Position numbers and translations under genes: made by a program
In this document: in pieces, positions 27,055-39,100 of the stretch
Position numbering within the stretch: position 1 is the first letter of the stretch
Layout: each line of letters begins with the position of its first letter
Notes under the pieces: generated by a model
What the model saw: only the letters and a program-made list of their open reading frames with translations
Told to the model about the DNA's origin: nothing
Database searches by the model: none
Assembly (NCBI GenBank): GCA_028023455.1
Contig: JAQFVV010006449.1
Span: 250,001-314,000 of the forward strand
From: Epiperipatus broadwayi
Lineage: Eukaryota > Onychophora > Udeonychophora > Euonychophora > Peripatidae
DNA length: 64,000 bases
Direction of reading: 5' to 3'

Positions 27055-28671
27055 GGTTGTTTTCTCTTAGCATGTTTAAACCACTTGAGGGTGTAATTTT
27101 ATGTAAACAAACAGAATTATAATGTTACTGGGCCATTGTTCTTTTTTTCAACTTTAAAGCATTTTTTTTTTATTTACAATAAAATCATAAATAATGAAAT
27201 TCATCTAAAAGAAATAAAAAAAATACATAGCATAAACCTTTTTTTTTTTTTGTTATTTTTCTAAAATGAAATTTGTAATTTTAACAAGAATAAAAACAAA
27301 TGAAAACAATTTTTAACATGAAGAAAAATTAATAATTTCTCCAAAATAACATTGTGGCCATGCAAATAAAATTGTTAATTTTAACAAGAATAAAAATAAA
27401 GAATTTATTCAAAACAACATCATGGGCAAAAATAAAACTGGTATTTTTGATTTGTCTGATGATTTATCTCACACAAAAATGAATTTTACATCTCCCCTTT
27501 GATGATTGATTAGTGTCACCCTTGTCTAGCCAAAAGACTGTTTCTTACGAAGCTCCTCATAGACATCTGACATCACTCTAACTCAGCAAGTTTTTATACG
27601 AAAATATTCGTTAAACACGTATTGAATTCGTTTTTAAAAGTTCTGTAAGATGGTGCCATCTTCCGATTTATTTTACAAGTAAAAAATAAAAAAAAAACGC
27701 ATTTAAACCTAAACAAAGAAGGAACATTATTTGTGATTGGTTCTTAGCATGCTCTCAGCCGAAAAAGACATTCTGATTGGCTGGAAAGAACAAAGAAACT
27801 GCCTGATCAAAGAAAATAAAGAAAAACGCTGAGATTTTCATTTCGAATCCAATTTAAATTATTATAAAAGAATATTTTGAGAAATTAAAATTATTTTTCA
27901 GAGAGAATACTAAAAAAACAAAATTATTTTCGAAAAATATTGAAGATTTTAGTACAAATATTGAAGATGTAGTAAAAAGAAATATTTACTTTTCTATAAC
28001 GTAAAAGTCAATCTTTTTGTTTATATTATAGCTTTTATGTTGCCGAAATTGAATATTTTAGAATAAAAAAATAGCAATTTATTTTTGAAAGAACTTTCGT
28101 TCTCTTCACAACTTTAAAAATTAATAATATACTTTTTATAAACGTATCTGAGTTGAATTTAATATTATAGGCGAATATGCTTTAACAATAGGCTTTGTCT
28201 TCAGTTTGTGAGTTGGCCAATTACAAGCTTTGATTTTTACCTCATACAACCAATGATTTAATTAGCGGTTAAAAGGCTAGAGAAGTGGGCAAAGTTTCCA
28301 CAATTTTTATTACCTCATACTACATCTTTGAATTTGGAAAATAATGACTTGGATATGCGAATTTGAAGACTTTTGATAGTCTTAATTACAGACACCCTAA
28401 CAAAATATCATAGTGAAATTTAAAATGGGATTGTTTGTATAAACTGTGTGACACAAAGCTTACCGTAAGTGGTTCTGTAGTAGAATAAACATCCTATTTT
28501 TGTGCTGTAGCATAGAAATAGGCACCACAGAGAAGTAAATGGACTATATCTATGCTTAACCATTGGAATAGAATATTATATAGCAGCATGGCCATTTAAA
28601 CTGCATATTTCTGTGCATTTTCAAAGAAATTATGCCCTCAAGTGGTTTCAACATGCTAAGAGAAAACAACC
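27055..28671. mobile_element. Candidate non-autonomous DNA transposon with 45-bp TIRs
   Basis: Inverted repeats at 27055-27099 and 28627-28671 match at 42 of 45 positions, starting GGTTGTTTTCTCTTAGCATG. The 1.53 kb between them has no open frame of note and is less extremely AT-rich than the surroundings. It holds several ATTGG/CCAAT motifs near 27.73-27.78 kb and 28.21-28.25 kb. No clear target-site duplication is seen at the outer edges. An old internally deleted transposon fits best; an inverted duplication of a short repeat is the alternative. Confidence 0.5.
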
Positions 28672-29255
<584 letters not shown>

Positions 29256-29832
29256 TCATGTAAGATTACTAGCCATAAAATGTGGCAATTGTTGTGCAGA
29301 AAATTAAATATCTTAATGTTAAAAGCAAAACCGAAATCAGCCTTGCAGCTAAGACAACTTTTAATTTTTTGTTAAAAATTTAGATGTTGCTAAAAAATAA
29401 TAAAATTGATTATAAATGTGTGTAGCATGCCGACAATTTTCCACATAATTTTTGTGAACTATATTAAAAATCTAAATTATTCAGAATTTAAATTGCCTGA
29501 TTAGTAGTGTCAATTAGTTTCTTAATAGTGAAGTAATATCTGAAATTTCAGACTATAAGTTGTTTTCAATTTTAAGTAGCGATATTATATGTATTTACTT
29601 CATTATATGTCACTATATGTCTTTTTTGCATTCTTAATTGTTTCCTTAGTATATTTTTTTTCAAACATTAATTATTGATTTTCTATTAACAGTTGCAAAA
29701 CTACATTAATTATATTTACAATTATATGAATTATTAATCATATGTTTATCATATAAACATCTGCGATATAAATAGTATATATCCTATGATCAAAGGATTT
29801 TTTCTTGAATTAATTGATAAAAATATTATAAA

Positions 29833-29872
29833 ATGTTTACAATATTGGTTTTCCTGGGAATAAATTATGTTG
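29833..29872 (+). other. Possible signal-peptide first exon, weak
   Basis: ATG opens a 13-codon frame, MFTILVFLGINYV, ending one base into the next codon at a GTAAGA splice-donor match. A short hydrophobic start followed by a phase-1 intron is common in genes for secreted proteins. At 13 residues the match has little weight in such AT-rich DNA, and no second exon is recognisable downstream. Confidence 0.12.
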
Positions 29873-30218
29873 GTAAGAAAACATATATTTTAAAGCAATA
29901 TTTTGGTATTAGTAGTAAACTTATTTCTGCAATAAAAAAGATGAACCTACTACTAAAAAGAGAGATAGCATCATTAAATGTTGGAGTTGTATCAAGAATT
30001 ACCTAGTGAAGCAGTCAATCTTAGCCCAAGATCGAACTTCATGGTTATATCCACTCACAAATGACTTACCTGAACTCAAACCGTATCCCCCATCTCGCTC
30101 CTTTAGTTATGTATGTATATTTCATGTATATATTTCTGAGAAGCATGCCTAAAATTATAAATATAGCTTTTCAATATTTTTTTTATTTTTTTTCTATTAA
30201 ATTATATAGGTGTGGCTC

Positions 30219-30331
<113 letters not shown>

Positions 30332-30436
30332 AACAGGATGGGTGGTATCAGGAAAGAAGTGGATGGAAAGTAGAAAATGAAAATGAATCTGGGTTGATGG
30401 AAAAATCATCAACTCATGGTCCATTTAATAAAATAC

Positions 30437-30452
30437 AAAAGTATATTTAAGT
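30437..30452 (+). repeat. Target-site duplication, 5' copy (outer LINE)
   Basis: AAAAGTATATTTAAGT here recurs exactly at 39101-39116, right after the LINE's A-rich tail. The first four As may belong partly to the tail at the 3' end, so the certain duplication is the 12 bases GTATATTTAAGT. This fixes the 5' boundary of the element at 30453. Confidence 0.9.
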
Positions 30453-30531
30453 GATGTTCATGCACTTCAGGTTCGTAATGGCCGGTCATACGAGATCTTT
30501 ACCTGCTTAAATTTGATGAGAATTAGGCGAT

Positions 30532-32332
30532 ATGAATCAAAATAAAAGATGGGGAGGAAGAGTAAAAAACCCAGAAGTCAAAGTGAGTATTACTAATGAT
30601 AAAGATAATCTAAAGGATTTAGTTGATAGTAATTTGGAAGAAAATAAAAATGGCAAAGATAAAATGTCCGATAATCCTAGGTTAAATGAACGTAAATTAG
30701 AAAAAATTAATGGCGATACTGAATTAAATAAATTTAGAGATGAAAGTGATGGTAATAGTATTAATGTTAAACTGCAACTATTGCAAACAAAAAATCATGG
30801 CAGTAAGACTTCAGGCATTGATAGAGAAAATACTAGAACAATACTTGACGGTGGCTCACATAATAAGGTTGGATTAGAAAGATCAGAGTGGGAAATAATA
30901 AAACATAGTAAGAGAAGAAAAATGGATAATGATGATAGTTATAACTCACCGGATGAACGGAGTACACAAACTACTTCAATAAAACAAATTGCAGCTAGTT
31001 CAAAATTAATAAAAATAGTAAATGAATCGGATAATCAAAAATAATTAATTAAAAAAGCAACAACAAATTTTGCTGAACTTAACGATAACGTTCCAGAAAA
31101 TAAAAGCCCAAATAGACTTACCACTAAATGTTTTGTTACTTTAAACTCTTATTGGAAAAAAAATTTCATAAGCTGCATGTCACCAAGTACATCAATTTTT
31201 TAGTTTAGTTATGCAAACAAATGACACTACAGAAGAGCATGTGCTTGACAAACCAGATCTTAATGAATATTTAAAAGCACTCATGCCCAGGAATTGATTA
31301 GCACAGTTAAATATATGGCTTTTTTTTCCTGCAAGAGGGTTTGTTTCAATAGAATATTACAATCAAGAACAAAAAGAAAGAGTGGAAAACTTAATTAAAG
31401 AAATAAAAAAAAATTACTATGTAACAAAAGATCCAAAGCCATTAATTTATGGAAGAATACTACACACTCCACTGAGTTTCAATATTGAATATTTTAAAAT
31501 TCAGATAGGCAATTATGCCAAGATAATAAATATGGAAAGGGAAATGATGGCGGATGTAGCCTTTCAAATTCCATCAAATTCATGGAGGATAGTGCTAAAG
31601 TTGAAGAAAGGTGTAATAAAAGAACAGCTTCCACATAGATTATTAAAGGATAAAATGCCCATTTCCTTAGTTATAAGGGGTAGACCACCTTTGTGTTTTA
31701 GATGTGACAAAGTTGGTCATATAGCAGCGATGCGTGATACGAGGAATTGCATAAAGTGTAATAAATTCGACCAAATGAATCACCTATGTAATAATTCACC
31801 TATAAAGACATGGGCTAATATAGTTAATAACAATAGAGAAGAGGATAAATTGTACGAAGAACAGATATATAATGAAATTAATACAGATATATTAACCGAT
31901 GCTGAGCATTTATCAGTTGAACCTGACACACATGCTGATATTAGTAAAACCTCTGAAGATGATTATGACACTGACTCATGAATGGAAAGTGTGGTGGAAG
32001 ACAGGGATATCATAACTCTATCAGTAGCATCTCTCAAACAATAAGTAAGAAAAAAAGAATGCAGAAGAAAAACCAACATGGAAGATATAGCTGATGAGGG
32101 CAATAATGATAATAAGCAAGCAAATACTGATGTGCTAACATTGCCTGTACAGGATAGAGAAACTTTAAATGATGATGTTAATAATGATAATAAGCAAGCA
32201 AATACTGATGTGCTAACATTACCTATTCAGGATAGAGAACCTTTAAATGATGATGTTAATGATAAGGAATATGATGAAAAAAATACTAAATTAAAAGAGG
32301 ATAATTTGTGGAGTAATATTCATATAAATTAA
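30532..32332 (+). pseudogene. LINE ORF1 protein (nucleic-acid binding), broken
   Basis: The ORF starts at the ATG at 30532, 79 bases into the element. Residues 1-170 are highly charged and end at a TAA at 31042. A shifted, stop-containing stretch follows to 31381. The frame at 31382-31981 carries two CCHC knuckles, each missing one ligand: the first has Arg (CGT at 31733) for the fourth ligand Cys, the second has Gln (CAA at 31772) for His. Two in-frame stops (31979 and near 32042) interrupt the acidic C-terminus, which contains a 26-residue tandem duplication. Family knowledge: ORF1 coats the LINE RNA. ORF2 starts 18 bases after the final stop. Confidence 0.8.
32102..32257 (+). repeat. 78-bp tandem duplication inside ORF1
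   Basis: Two adjacent 78-base units start at 32102 and 32180 and encode NNDNKQANTDVLTLP plus eleven further residues. Few differences separate them, and the frame is kept. This is a local slippage-type duplication in the acidic tail of ORF1. Confidence 0.9.
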
Positions 32333-34231
32333 CAAATCTTTTGCCAAATCATGAATAAAGCACTAAATATAATATCAATTAATGTAAGAGGTATAAATGG
32401 AGGTGATAAAGCAAATAAGGTTGTGGATTACATAGCATCTCAGAAATATGCTATTATAATTTTAACTGAAACAAAGATTAGTGACAAAACATCCCCATGG
32501 ATTATTGAAAAACTCTCAATTAAAAATTTATTTTTGTACAAACCTAACATGAAATCATCACAAGGAGTGGCAGTGCTAATAAATATGAGTGCAGGTATAA
32601 GAAATATACAAATAATAGTGTTACAAGTAAACTATGTGGTGGTGTCCTTTGTCATTTTTGACCAGCTTCATTACCTAATTGTGATGTACTCGATTTCTAA
32701 GGGTAATGATATACCTAATGTGATTCATAGTTGTCCAGAATAAGTTGTTACAAAAGCCGGGTATTGTTGTGGTGGGATGTGATTTTAATTGCTCTTACCC
32801 GAATATTCCCAAACTCCTAGAACAGAAATTGGAAATAATTGCTGTGTACCCGTTGAAAATGAAATATGGCAAAGATGCTTATTCATTTTTTAACAGTAGA
32901 TACTTCTCACTGATTGATTTGTTCTTTGTATCCAGTGCTAAAGTTAAGGACTCATTTATTGATACCTCTTTGGTAGCCTTCTCAGACCACTTAAGAATAC
33001 TTCTCCAGATAAAGAATTATAGTTTAATTAAAAATAAAAGATATGCCTTTACTATTAAGAACATTAGGAATCAGATTTTTCTTTCAGTTGATCAGATTTC
33101 TAACATTATCATAGTGTCAAATTATTACAATCGGATTTCAAACCTGCATCCATGTATTGCTTGGCATAAATTCAAAAAATTTATTTCAGACTTGTGCTCT
33201 GATAGTTTGAATAATATGATGTCCCAAAATCAAATGAAAAATAGAATTATAGAGATTAATAAAACAATGACTGTCATTTCTGAATTGGGTGAAAATAAAG
33301 ACCTGGTTGGTAAACTACAACAAGAATATAATAATATATATAGGAAAATGCATGAAGATACATATACATTAAGACTAAGGAAATTAATTCCAGGACTGGG
33401 ACAAATATTAAAACCAACCATTAATTATTTAAAAATTTATATACCTCACACAAATGGTATAGCATCTATGAAGAAAATAAAAGATTCTCTAATATCAGGT
33501 GATGTGGTTGATGAATATATGGTTGAAGGACTGAAACAGACCATGGGTAATCGGGACATTGATGGTCATTAATATAGGATAATTACAAAGCAACAGGAAA
33601 GGAATATATTTTGTGTCAAGGAATTACAGATGAAATTAATAGATTGAAAATGCAAAGAGTATCGGCTAATGATGCGATCCCAGAATCAGTTTATAAACAA
33701 ATTACTTATCTTATGATAGGGCCTATGTTAAAATATTTTAATCAGATGTGCTCACAAAGATTTGAATGGCCCAGCATAAATAAAAAGTAATCTTAGGGTT
33801 AAAAAAGAAAGGAACACATTAATACCTAAATTTGAAAACCAAAGAAATATATCGATTGAGGATACAGATTCTAAAATACTGGCTAGAATCCTATAAAGAA
33901 AATTGTTTAAAAGTGTCAGTGATAAAATTTCAACAGCACATCATGATGTGAAAGGTAAGAGAGCGATAAATGCAGCTCTTAAAATACAAGAAGCTATCAA
34001 GTATGCCAAAGCCTTGAATCTGACTCAGTACTTTGCATTGAAAATTGTCTTTAAGTCTGCATTTGACTTGTTTGACTGGGCTTATCTATTTAATGCCCTA
34101 AATGGGCTAATAAAAGATGATAAATATTTAATAAATGCAATAATTAATTATATTACTAATAATAAAATTTCTTATAAAAACTTTATGAGGAGGTCGGAGT
34201 TCTTTATCCCTAGTAAAGGTATCCCACAGGG

Positions 34232-34307
34232 TTCTCCATTGGCAACACTCTTATTTGCTATTTATAGAATTCTCCATTGGCAACACTCTTATTTGCTATT
34301 TATATGG
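34232..34307 (+). repeat. 38-bp tandem duplication in RT motif B
   Basis: TTCTCCATTGGCAACACTCT begins at 34232 and again at 34270, the start of two adjacent 38-base units that are nearly identical. Because 38 is not a multiple of three, it shifts the reading frame between GIPQGSP and the downstream RT. Confidence 0.92.
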
Positions 34308-34441
34308 ACCCTATGGTAAAGAAAATAAAAAAAATAATTAACGGAATCTACCTGCCCCATTTAAGAGTGTCAATAAAAGTAACGGCCTTTATAGATGACA
34401 TAGTAATAATTTTTGAAAACAGCTATAATATTGATATAGTT

Positions 34442-34453
34442 ATAAATAAAGTT
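34442..34453 (+). repeat. Target-site duplication, 5' copy (inner LINE)
   Basis: ATAAATAAAGTT here pairs with ATAAATAAGGTT at 37744-37755 (11 of 12). Both encode Ile-Asn-Lys-Val in the host ORF2, and the host frame reads straight from one side to the other. This defines the inner element as 34454-37743. Confidence 0.9.
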
Positions 34454-34925
34454 GGCTGCAGAAAGGAGTTTGCTATTAACTGAAAGGAGATCCTTTGATT
34501 CCTCTTGGAGGCCTTAAAGGAACCGAGCTGGGCAAATTCCTAATGTCCACTCCATACATTCTTGTCGTTGCAGCTGTTATTACTATGTGATTATTCATAT
34601 AGTATACAAACATGGATGGGCTGCTCACTGACACGCATTAGCCAGCATGGTGAGTTTATTGGCTTTTTACCTCTGAGTTTAAGATCAAGAAACACCATGG
34701 TCTTTTTTCTCAGTGCCTGATAAGGCAGAATGAATGTTTGTGTAAATGATAAATATTTTTCCCATACATATATACAATTATGACAGACAAAAATAAAGCA
34801 TGGCCCTTATTCCCAGGAGGCTGTAAAGTCACCAACCAAGGCAGTGGTTGGTGGCCGAAGGTGGAGGGTGCTAAGAATCCCCTGATTGTGGACCCAGGCT
34901 GCCACTTGATGATGACTTTTATTTA

Positions 34926-37726
34926 GGTACTTACAACTGCAGATCACTTTCAAGTGAAGGAAGATTGCAAGAATTAGAAGAAGAACTGTCTTATATTAAA
35001 TGGGACATTATTGGACTTTGTGACGTTAGTAGAAAAGGAGAAGAAACAATTGATTTAAAAAGTGGACATATACTCTATTATAAAGGCACACATATTAGAA
35101 ATACAAGTGGAGTAGGATTCATTATAAATAAAAAGTGGAAGAACAATATTGTGGAGATTGATGGTGTATCGGACAGAGTGGCAAGATTAGTTATACAACT
35201 TAATAGCAGATACCAAATGCAGATAATTCAGGTTTATGCACCAACAAATTCTCATAGTGATGAAGTAGTAGAAGATTTTATATGGATGTACAAAAGGCTT
35301 TTGATCAGAGTAAACAACATTTTAAAATTGTTATGGGAGACTTTAATGCTAGAATTTGGTAGACAAATGAAAGATGAAATTGCTGTAGGTAATTTTGGTT
35401 ATGGTAATAGAAATGAGAGAGGACATAGACTTGTGGAGTTTGCAGAAAAAGAAAAACTTTATATTATGAATTCATTTTTTGAGAAAAATGTTAAAAGGAA
35501 ATGTACATGGAAGCATCCAAATGAAGGTACAGCAGAATTGGATTATATTTTGACTAACAGAAAATACATATTTCAAGATTGTAATGTTCTTAATAAATTT
35601 AACACAGGAAGTGATCATCGATTAGTAAGGTGTAAGTTACGTGTTAATGTAAAACTAGAGAGACAAAAATTATTAAGAAAAACAATATTTACAGTTGATA
35701 TTCCTAATCTTCAGGAACATTCTAATGAATTTAAATTAGAACTTACAAATAGGTTTCAAGTGTTAGGGGATTTTGAACATGATTCAGATTTGAATGAAAT
35801 TAATATGAAAATAACTGATACACTTTTAAAAACTGCAACAAACATAGCTGGTAGAAAAAAAGCAGCAATTGACTAATAAAATTTCTGCTGAGACTAGAGA
35901 ATTTATGAAGAAAAGAAGGAATATGAAGATATACAAAAATGATGTATTAAATAGAATTGAATATCTCGAATTTTGTAAAATGGTACGGAAAAGAGTTGAA
36001 AATGATATAAGAAAGTATAACTGTGAAATAGCAAGGAAAGCTATAGAAGAAAATAAAAGTCCCAAAAATGTTAAACAACATTTTGGTATTGGTAGGAAAT
36101 TTAGATCTGCAATAAGAAAAAAAGATGGAATTATTACTAAAAAGAGAGATGACATCATGAAATTGGTAGATTTTTATCAAGAATTATATAGTAATAAAGA
36201 ACAAGTACCTCCTATATCTATTACATCTTCCGAATTGCCCAGAATTTTAAATGAAGAAGTGAGACATGCAATTAAGTGTATGAAGAAAGGAAAGGCTCCA
36301 GGAAATGATGGAATTATAATTGATATATTAAAAGAAGGAGGTGAAGAAATTTTTAGAAAAGTTATATACCAAATGTCTAAATGATAAAGATGTACCGGAA
36401 GATTGGAAGAATGCAGTAATAATATTAATATTTAAAAAAGGTGATAAAGAAGATATTAGAAATTACAGACCTATCAGCCTTTTATCAGTTTTATATAAAA
36501 TTTTTACCAAGATAATTACAACTCGTCTACAGAAAATTTTGGATTTCCACCAACCAAGAGAACAAGCTGGATTTAAAAGTGGTTTTAGTACAAAAGATCA
36601 TATCCAGGTATTGAGAGAAGTCATAGAAAGAACAAATGAATATGAGTTGTCATTATGTTTTGGATTTGTAGATTATAAAAAGGCATTCGATTCTATACAC
36701 ATTTCTTCAGTGATTAAAGCATTGGATCATCAAGGTATAGATCCAGGATATTGTCATATTTTAAAGAATATTTATAAAAATGCAACAGCAACAATTACAT
36801 TACATAATGATACTGGAAAAATCAACATTGAGAAATGTGTAAGACAAGGTGACTCCATATCTCCAAAACTCTTTACAGCAGTGCTGCAAGAAGTATTTTG
36901 TGGATTAAAATGGAAAACTAAAGGAGTGAAAGTAAATGAAGAGTATTTAAGTCATTTAGATTTTGTAGATGATGTAGTTGTTTTTGCAAATAATGCTTCA
37001 GAGCTGCAGGAAATGTTGCAGGAGTTAGCAGATGAAAGTAGAAAAGTAGGACTAAAGATAAATGTTAAAAAGACTAAAGTAATGTTTAATCGATTTGCTC
37101 AAAATATGAAAATAAAGATTGATTATGAAGAATTAGAAGAAGTTAACAGTTACAAATACCTTGGTCAGATTATTAATACAGATGGAAACATAATGGAGGA
37201 AATTAATCATAGAATTAAACTTGGATGGAGTGCTTTTGGTAGAAATAACTTGATACTAAAAGGAAATATGCCTATGTGTTTGAAAAGGATTGTTTTTAAC
37301 AAATGTATTTTACCTGTTCTTACTTATGGATCTGAGACTTGGACACTTAATAGAAGAGCAATACAGAGACTTCAGACCATTCAGAGAAGTATGGACAGAT
37401 GCATGTTAGGAGTAACAAGAAGAGATCGAAAACACAATGTATGGGTAAGAGAACAAACAGGTGTTACTGACCTCATTGAAAAAATTAAAAGATTGAAATG
37501 GAGTTGGGCTGGACATATTGCTAGAAGAGATGATAATAGATGGACAATTGAAATTTTAAACTGGATTCCAAGAGATTGTAAAAGACCCAGAAAGAGACCA
37601 CATGTGAGATGGATGGATGAAATAAGAAAATGTGCAGGGGTGTTGTGGAGAAGAGAAGCTAAAGATTGGAGGAGATGGATTAAACTTGGAGAGACCTTCA
37701 TCCTGCAGTGGATTGATCATGGTTGA
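34926..37726 (+). pseudogene. RTE ORF: apurinic-type endonuclease and reverse transcriptase, frameshifted
   Basis: The protein is recognisable from GTYNCRS at 34926, although the obvious ATG is missing upstream. Endonuclease: IIGLCDV (Asp where family members usually have Glu), QVYAPTN, TAELDYILTN and SDHRLV. The GDFNAR motif sits in another frame between about 35290 and 35357, owing to two compensating indels. Further frameshifts lie near 35870 and between 36341 and 36384. RT: YRPISLL, motif A FVDYKKAFD (Asp at 36671), motif B RQGDSISPKLF and motif C FVDD at 36962-36973, both Asp kept. The C-terminal TLNRRAIQRLQ and RRDRKHNVWVREQTG are typical of RTE-like ORFs. It ends at TGA 37724. Few lesions suggest it is the youngest copy here. 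Confidence 0.9.
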
Positions 37727-37743
37727 TGATGATGATGATGATG
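37727..37743 (+). repeat. (TGATGA)n tail of the RTE-like LINE
   Basis: GATGATGATGATGATGATG directly follows the RTE stop codon and ends at the target-site duplication. Short tandem 3' tails like this are the rule in RTE elements. Confidence 0.85.
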
Positions 37744-37755
37744 ATAAATAAGGTT
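37744..37755 (+). repeat. Target-site duplication, 3' copy (inner LINE)
   Basis: ATAAATAAGGTT matches 34442-34453 with a single A/G difference. The host LINE's ORF2 resumes here. Confidence 0.9.
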
Positions 37756-38921
37756 AGAAAATTCCAACAGGCTACAGGATCAGTAGTACCATTAGCTAAG
37801 TCAGCAGCTTGGCAATTGGCAACAGGAAAAAGAATACCAAGTGAGTTTTTAGCTCAGCCTAAGTCTTTTCATGGTCTCCCCCTTTACTTATCCAAAACTA
37901 AAATGAATCGTCAGTTAAATCAACTAGTAACAAAAAAATAGAAGAAAGAATTAATAGTTTTTCATATTTTAAACTCTATGAAGTGACTAGAGATTTTCAA
38001 TGCAATTGCAATAGGAGTGCTTAGTTATTATGGACCTTGGTTGAAACTTTACAACAAAACTATCCAAAAGATTATACAGATGGCAAAAAAGTTCACATGG
38101 GGGAAGAAATCTAGCCTCCTCTCAATCTCTGTACTCCAGCAACCCATAGATAAAGGTGGGCTTACCTTAATCGATCCAAAAGCTTATGTTAATTTTATTA
38201 CTGCCAGGGCATATTTGAATGTAATGAAGGATCAGTCCTTTAGTCCTCCAATGGGAGATATAAGAATTTACAATAAAATAGGAGCTGAGAGAAGATCACA
38301 TCTTGTAGACATGTTTATAACATACAAAGATTTACAAGATAATCTAAATGTCCAAAGTCTAGATGCAATAAAATATAAAGATTTAACAAAAGGAGATTAT
38401 CAAAATGAGAATGTGTGGTTGGGCTGTTCACTGAAAAGTGTTCTTAAAAAATTCCACTCGATATATACGCCTCAATCATCCATGAAGTTTATTTTTAAGC
38501 TGATAAATGGAATCCTGCTGACTACCTCATACCTTAATAAAAGGCTGGGGATGGGTTTGGATGATGTGTGTATGTTTTGTAAGAAGAGAAAAGAAACATT
38601 TACGCACCTGCTTGAGGAATGTTAGGCATTCAGGGATATGAAATCACAAGTCTTTCATATGCCAATAATAGATCTAAAGGATCTGATAAAAAATATGTGA
38701 TTAGGTTTAATCCACATAATGCAATGGTTATAATCCATGCATTAAAAACAATATGGCTAATTAGATGTTCTTTGGTATTTGACAATAAAAAATTCAACTG
38801 GCTGAAAAAGCTGGAGAGATATTGGAGTGATAACTTTAACCTATGTTTAAAATATTGGCCAAAGAATACTGTAGAATCAGTGTGGGTAGGGTCTGCTCTA
38901 TCCACATGTGAACTATGGTAG
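37756..38921 (+). pseudogene. LINE ORF2, 3' part: RT thumb and C-terminal domain
   Basis: From 37756 the frame reads RKFQQATGSVVPLAKS, the block that follows motif C in L1/Tx1 reverse transcriptases (usual form S-G-x-x-x-N-x-x-K-S). It therefore continues directly from the residue left of the insertion. Frames change near 37930-38010 and 38620. LSYYGPWLKLYNK and WGKKSSLLS follow, then a C-terminal CX2CX8HX4C motif ending at about 38622. The tail ends ALSTCELW at 38921. Roughly 180 bases of 3' UTR lie downstream. Confidence 0.85.
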
Positions 38922-39079
38922 GTAAACATCATTTTCAGTATAAGAATGTATTAGTAAGATAAAGAAAGACAACATGTAAATCACTGAGGAAAATACCCCG
39001 AGTATTATGACAGTAGTTAAAGAAGTGTTGTTAGAGGAACTTAAATAACCTTTGTAATTATGTAATTTTTTTGGTTTTT

Positions 39080-39085
39080 AATAAA
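39080..39085 (+). promoter_or_regulatory. Polyadenylation signal of the outer LINE
   Basis: AATAAA lies about 20 bases before the terminal A-run and the 3' target-site duplication, where the LINE transcript would be cleaved. Confidence 0.75.
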
Positions 39086-39100
39086 GAATATTACTTTAAA

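Larger units (their letters stand above)
32351..34453 (+). pseudogene. LINE ORF2, 5' part: endonuclease and RT up to the insertion
   Basis: The ATG at 32351 opens an apurinic-type endonuclease with NVRGI, catalytic LTETK (Glu at 32468), a GCDFNCS version of the GDFN motif after a frameshift near 32735, and SDHLRI. The linker and RT follow: SILARIL-type text near 33.87 kb is spread over several frames. Motif A reads VFKSAFD, with Val (34047-34049) replacing the first catalytic Asp. Motif B is GIPQGSPLATLLF and motif C is FIDD at 34388-34399, which keeps both Asp. A 38-bp tandem duplication at 34232-34307 shifts the frame in motif B. The part stops where the RTE-like LINE inserted; the rest resumes at 37756. 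Confidence 0.85.
34454..37743 (+). mobile_element. Full-length RTE-like LINE nested in the L1/Tx1-like LINE
   Basis: The element is 3,290 bases long: a 470-base leader, one large ORF with endonuclease and reverse transcriptase, and a 3' end made of TGATGA repeats. A single ORF of this layout, a length near 3.3 kb and a short microsatellite-like 3' tail instead of poly(A) are typical of the RTE clade. The target-site duplication is only one base off identity. Decayed copies of the same family lie at 22.84-25.51 kb (minus) and 54.96-56.05 kb (plus). Confidence 0.9.

Noticed and set aside
27720-28330. Possible promoter with several CCAAT/ATTGG motifs
   Set aside because: No initiating exon, CpG cluster or consistent TATA spacing; it lies inside a candidate transposon.
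34454-34925. RTE leader as part of the outer LINE's ORF2
   Set aside because: A short plausible frame crosses 34480-34590. However, the target-site duplication and the direct continuation of the host frame at 37756 show that this sequence belongs to the inner element.
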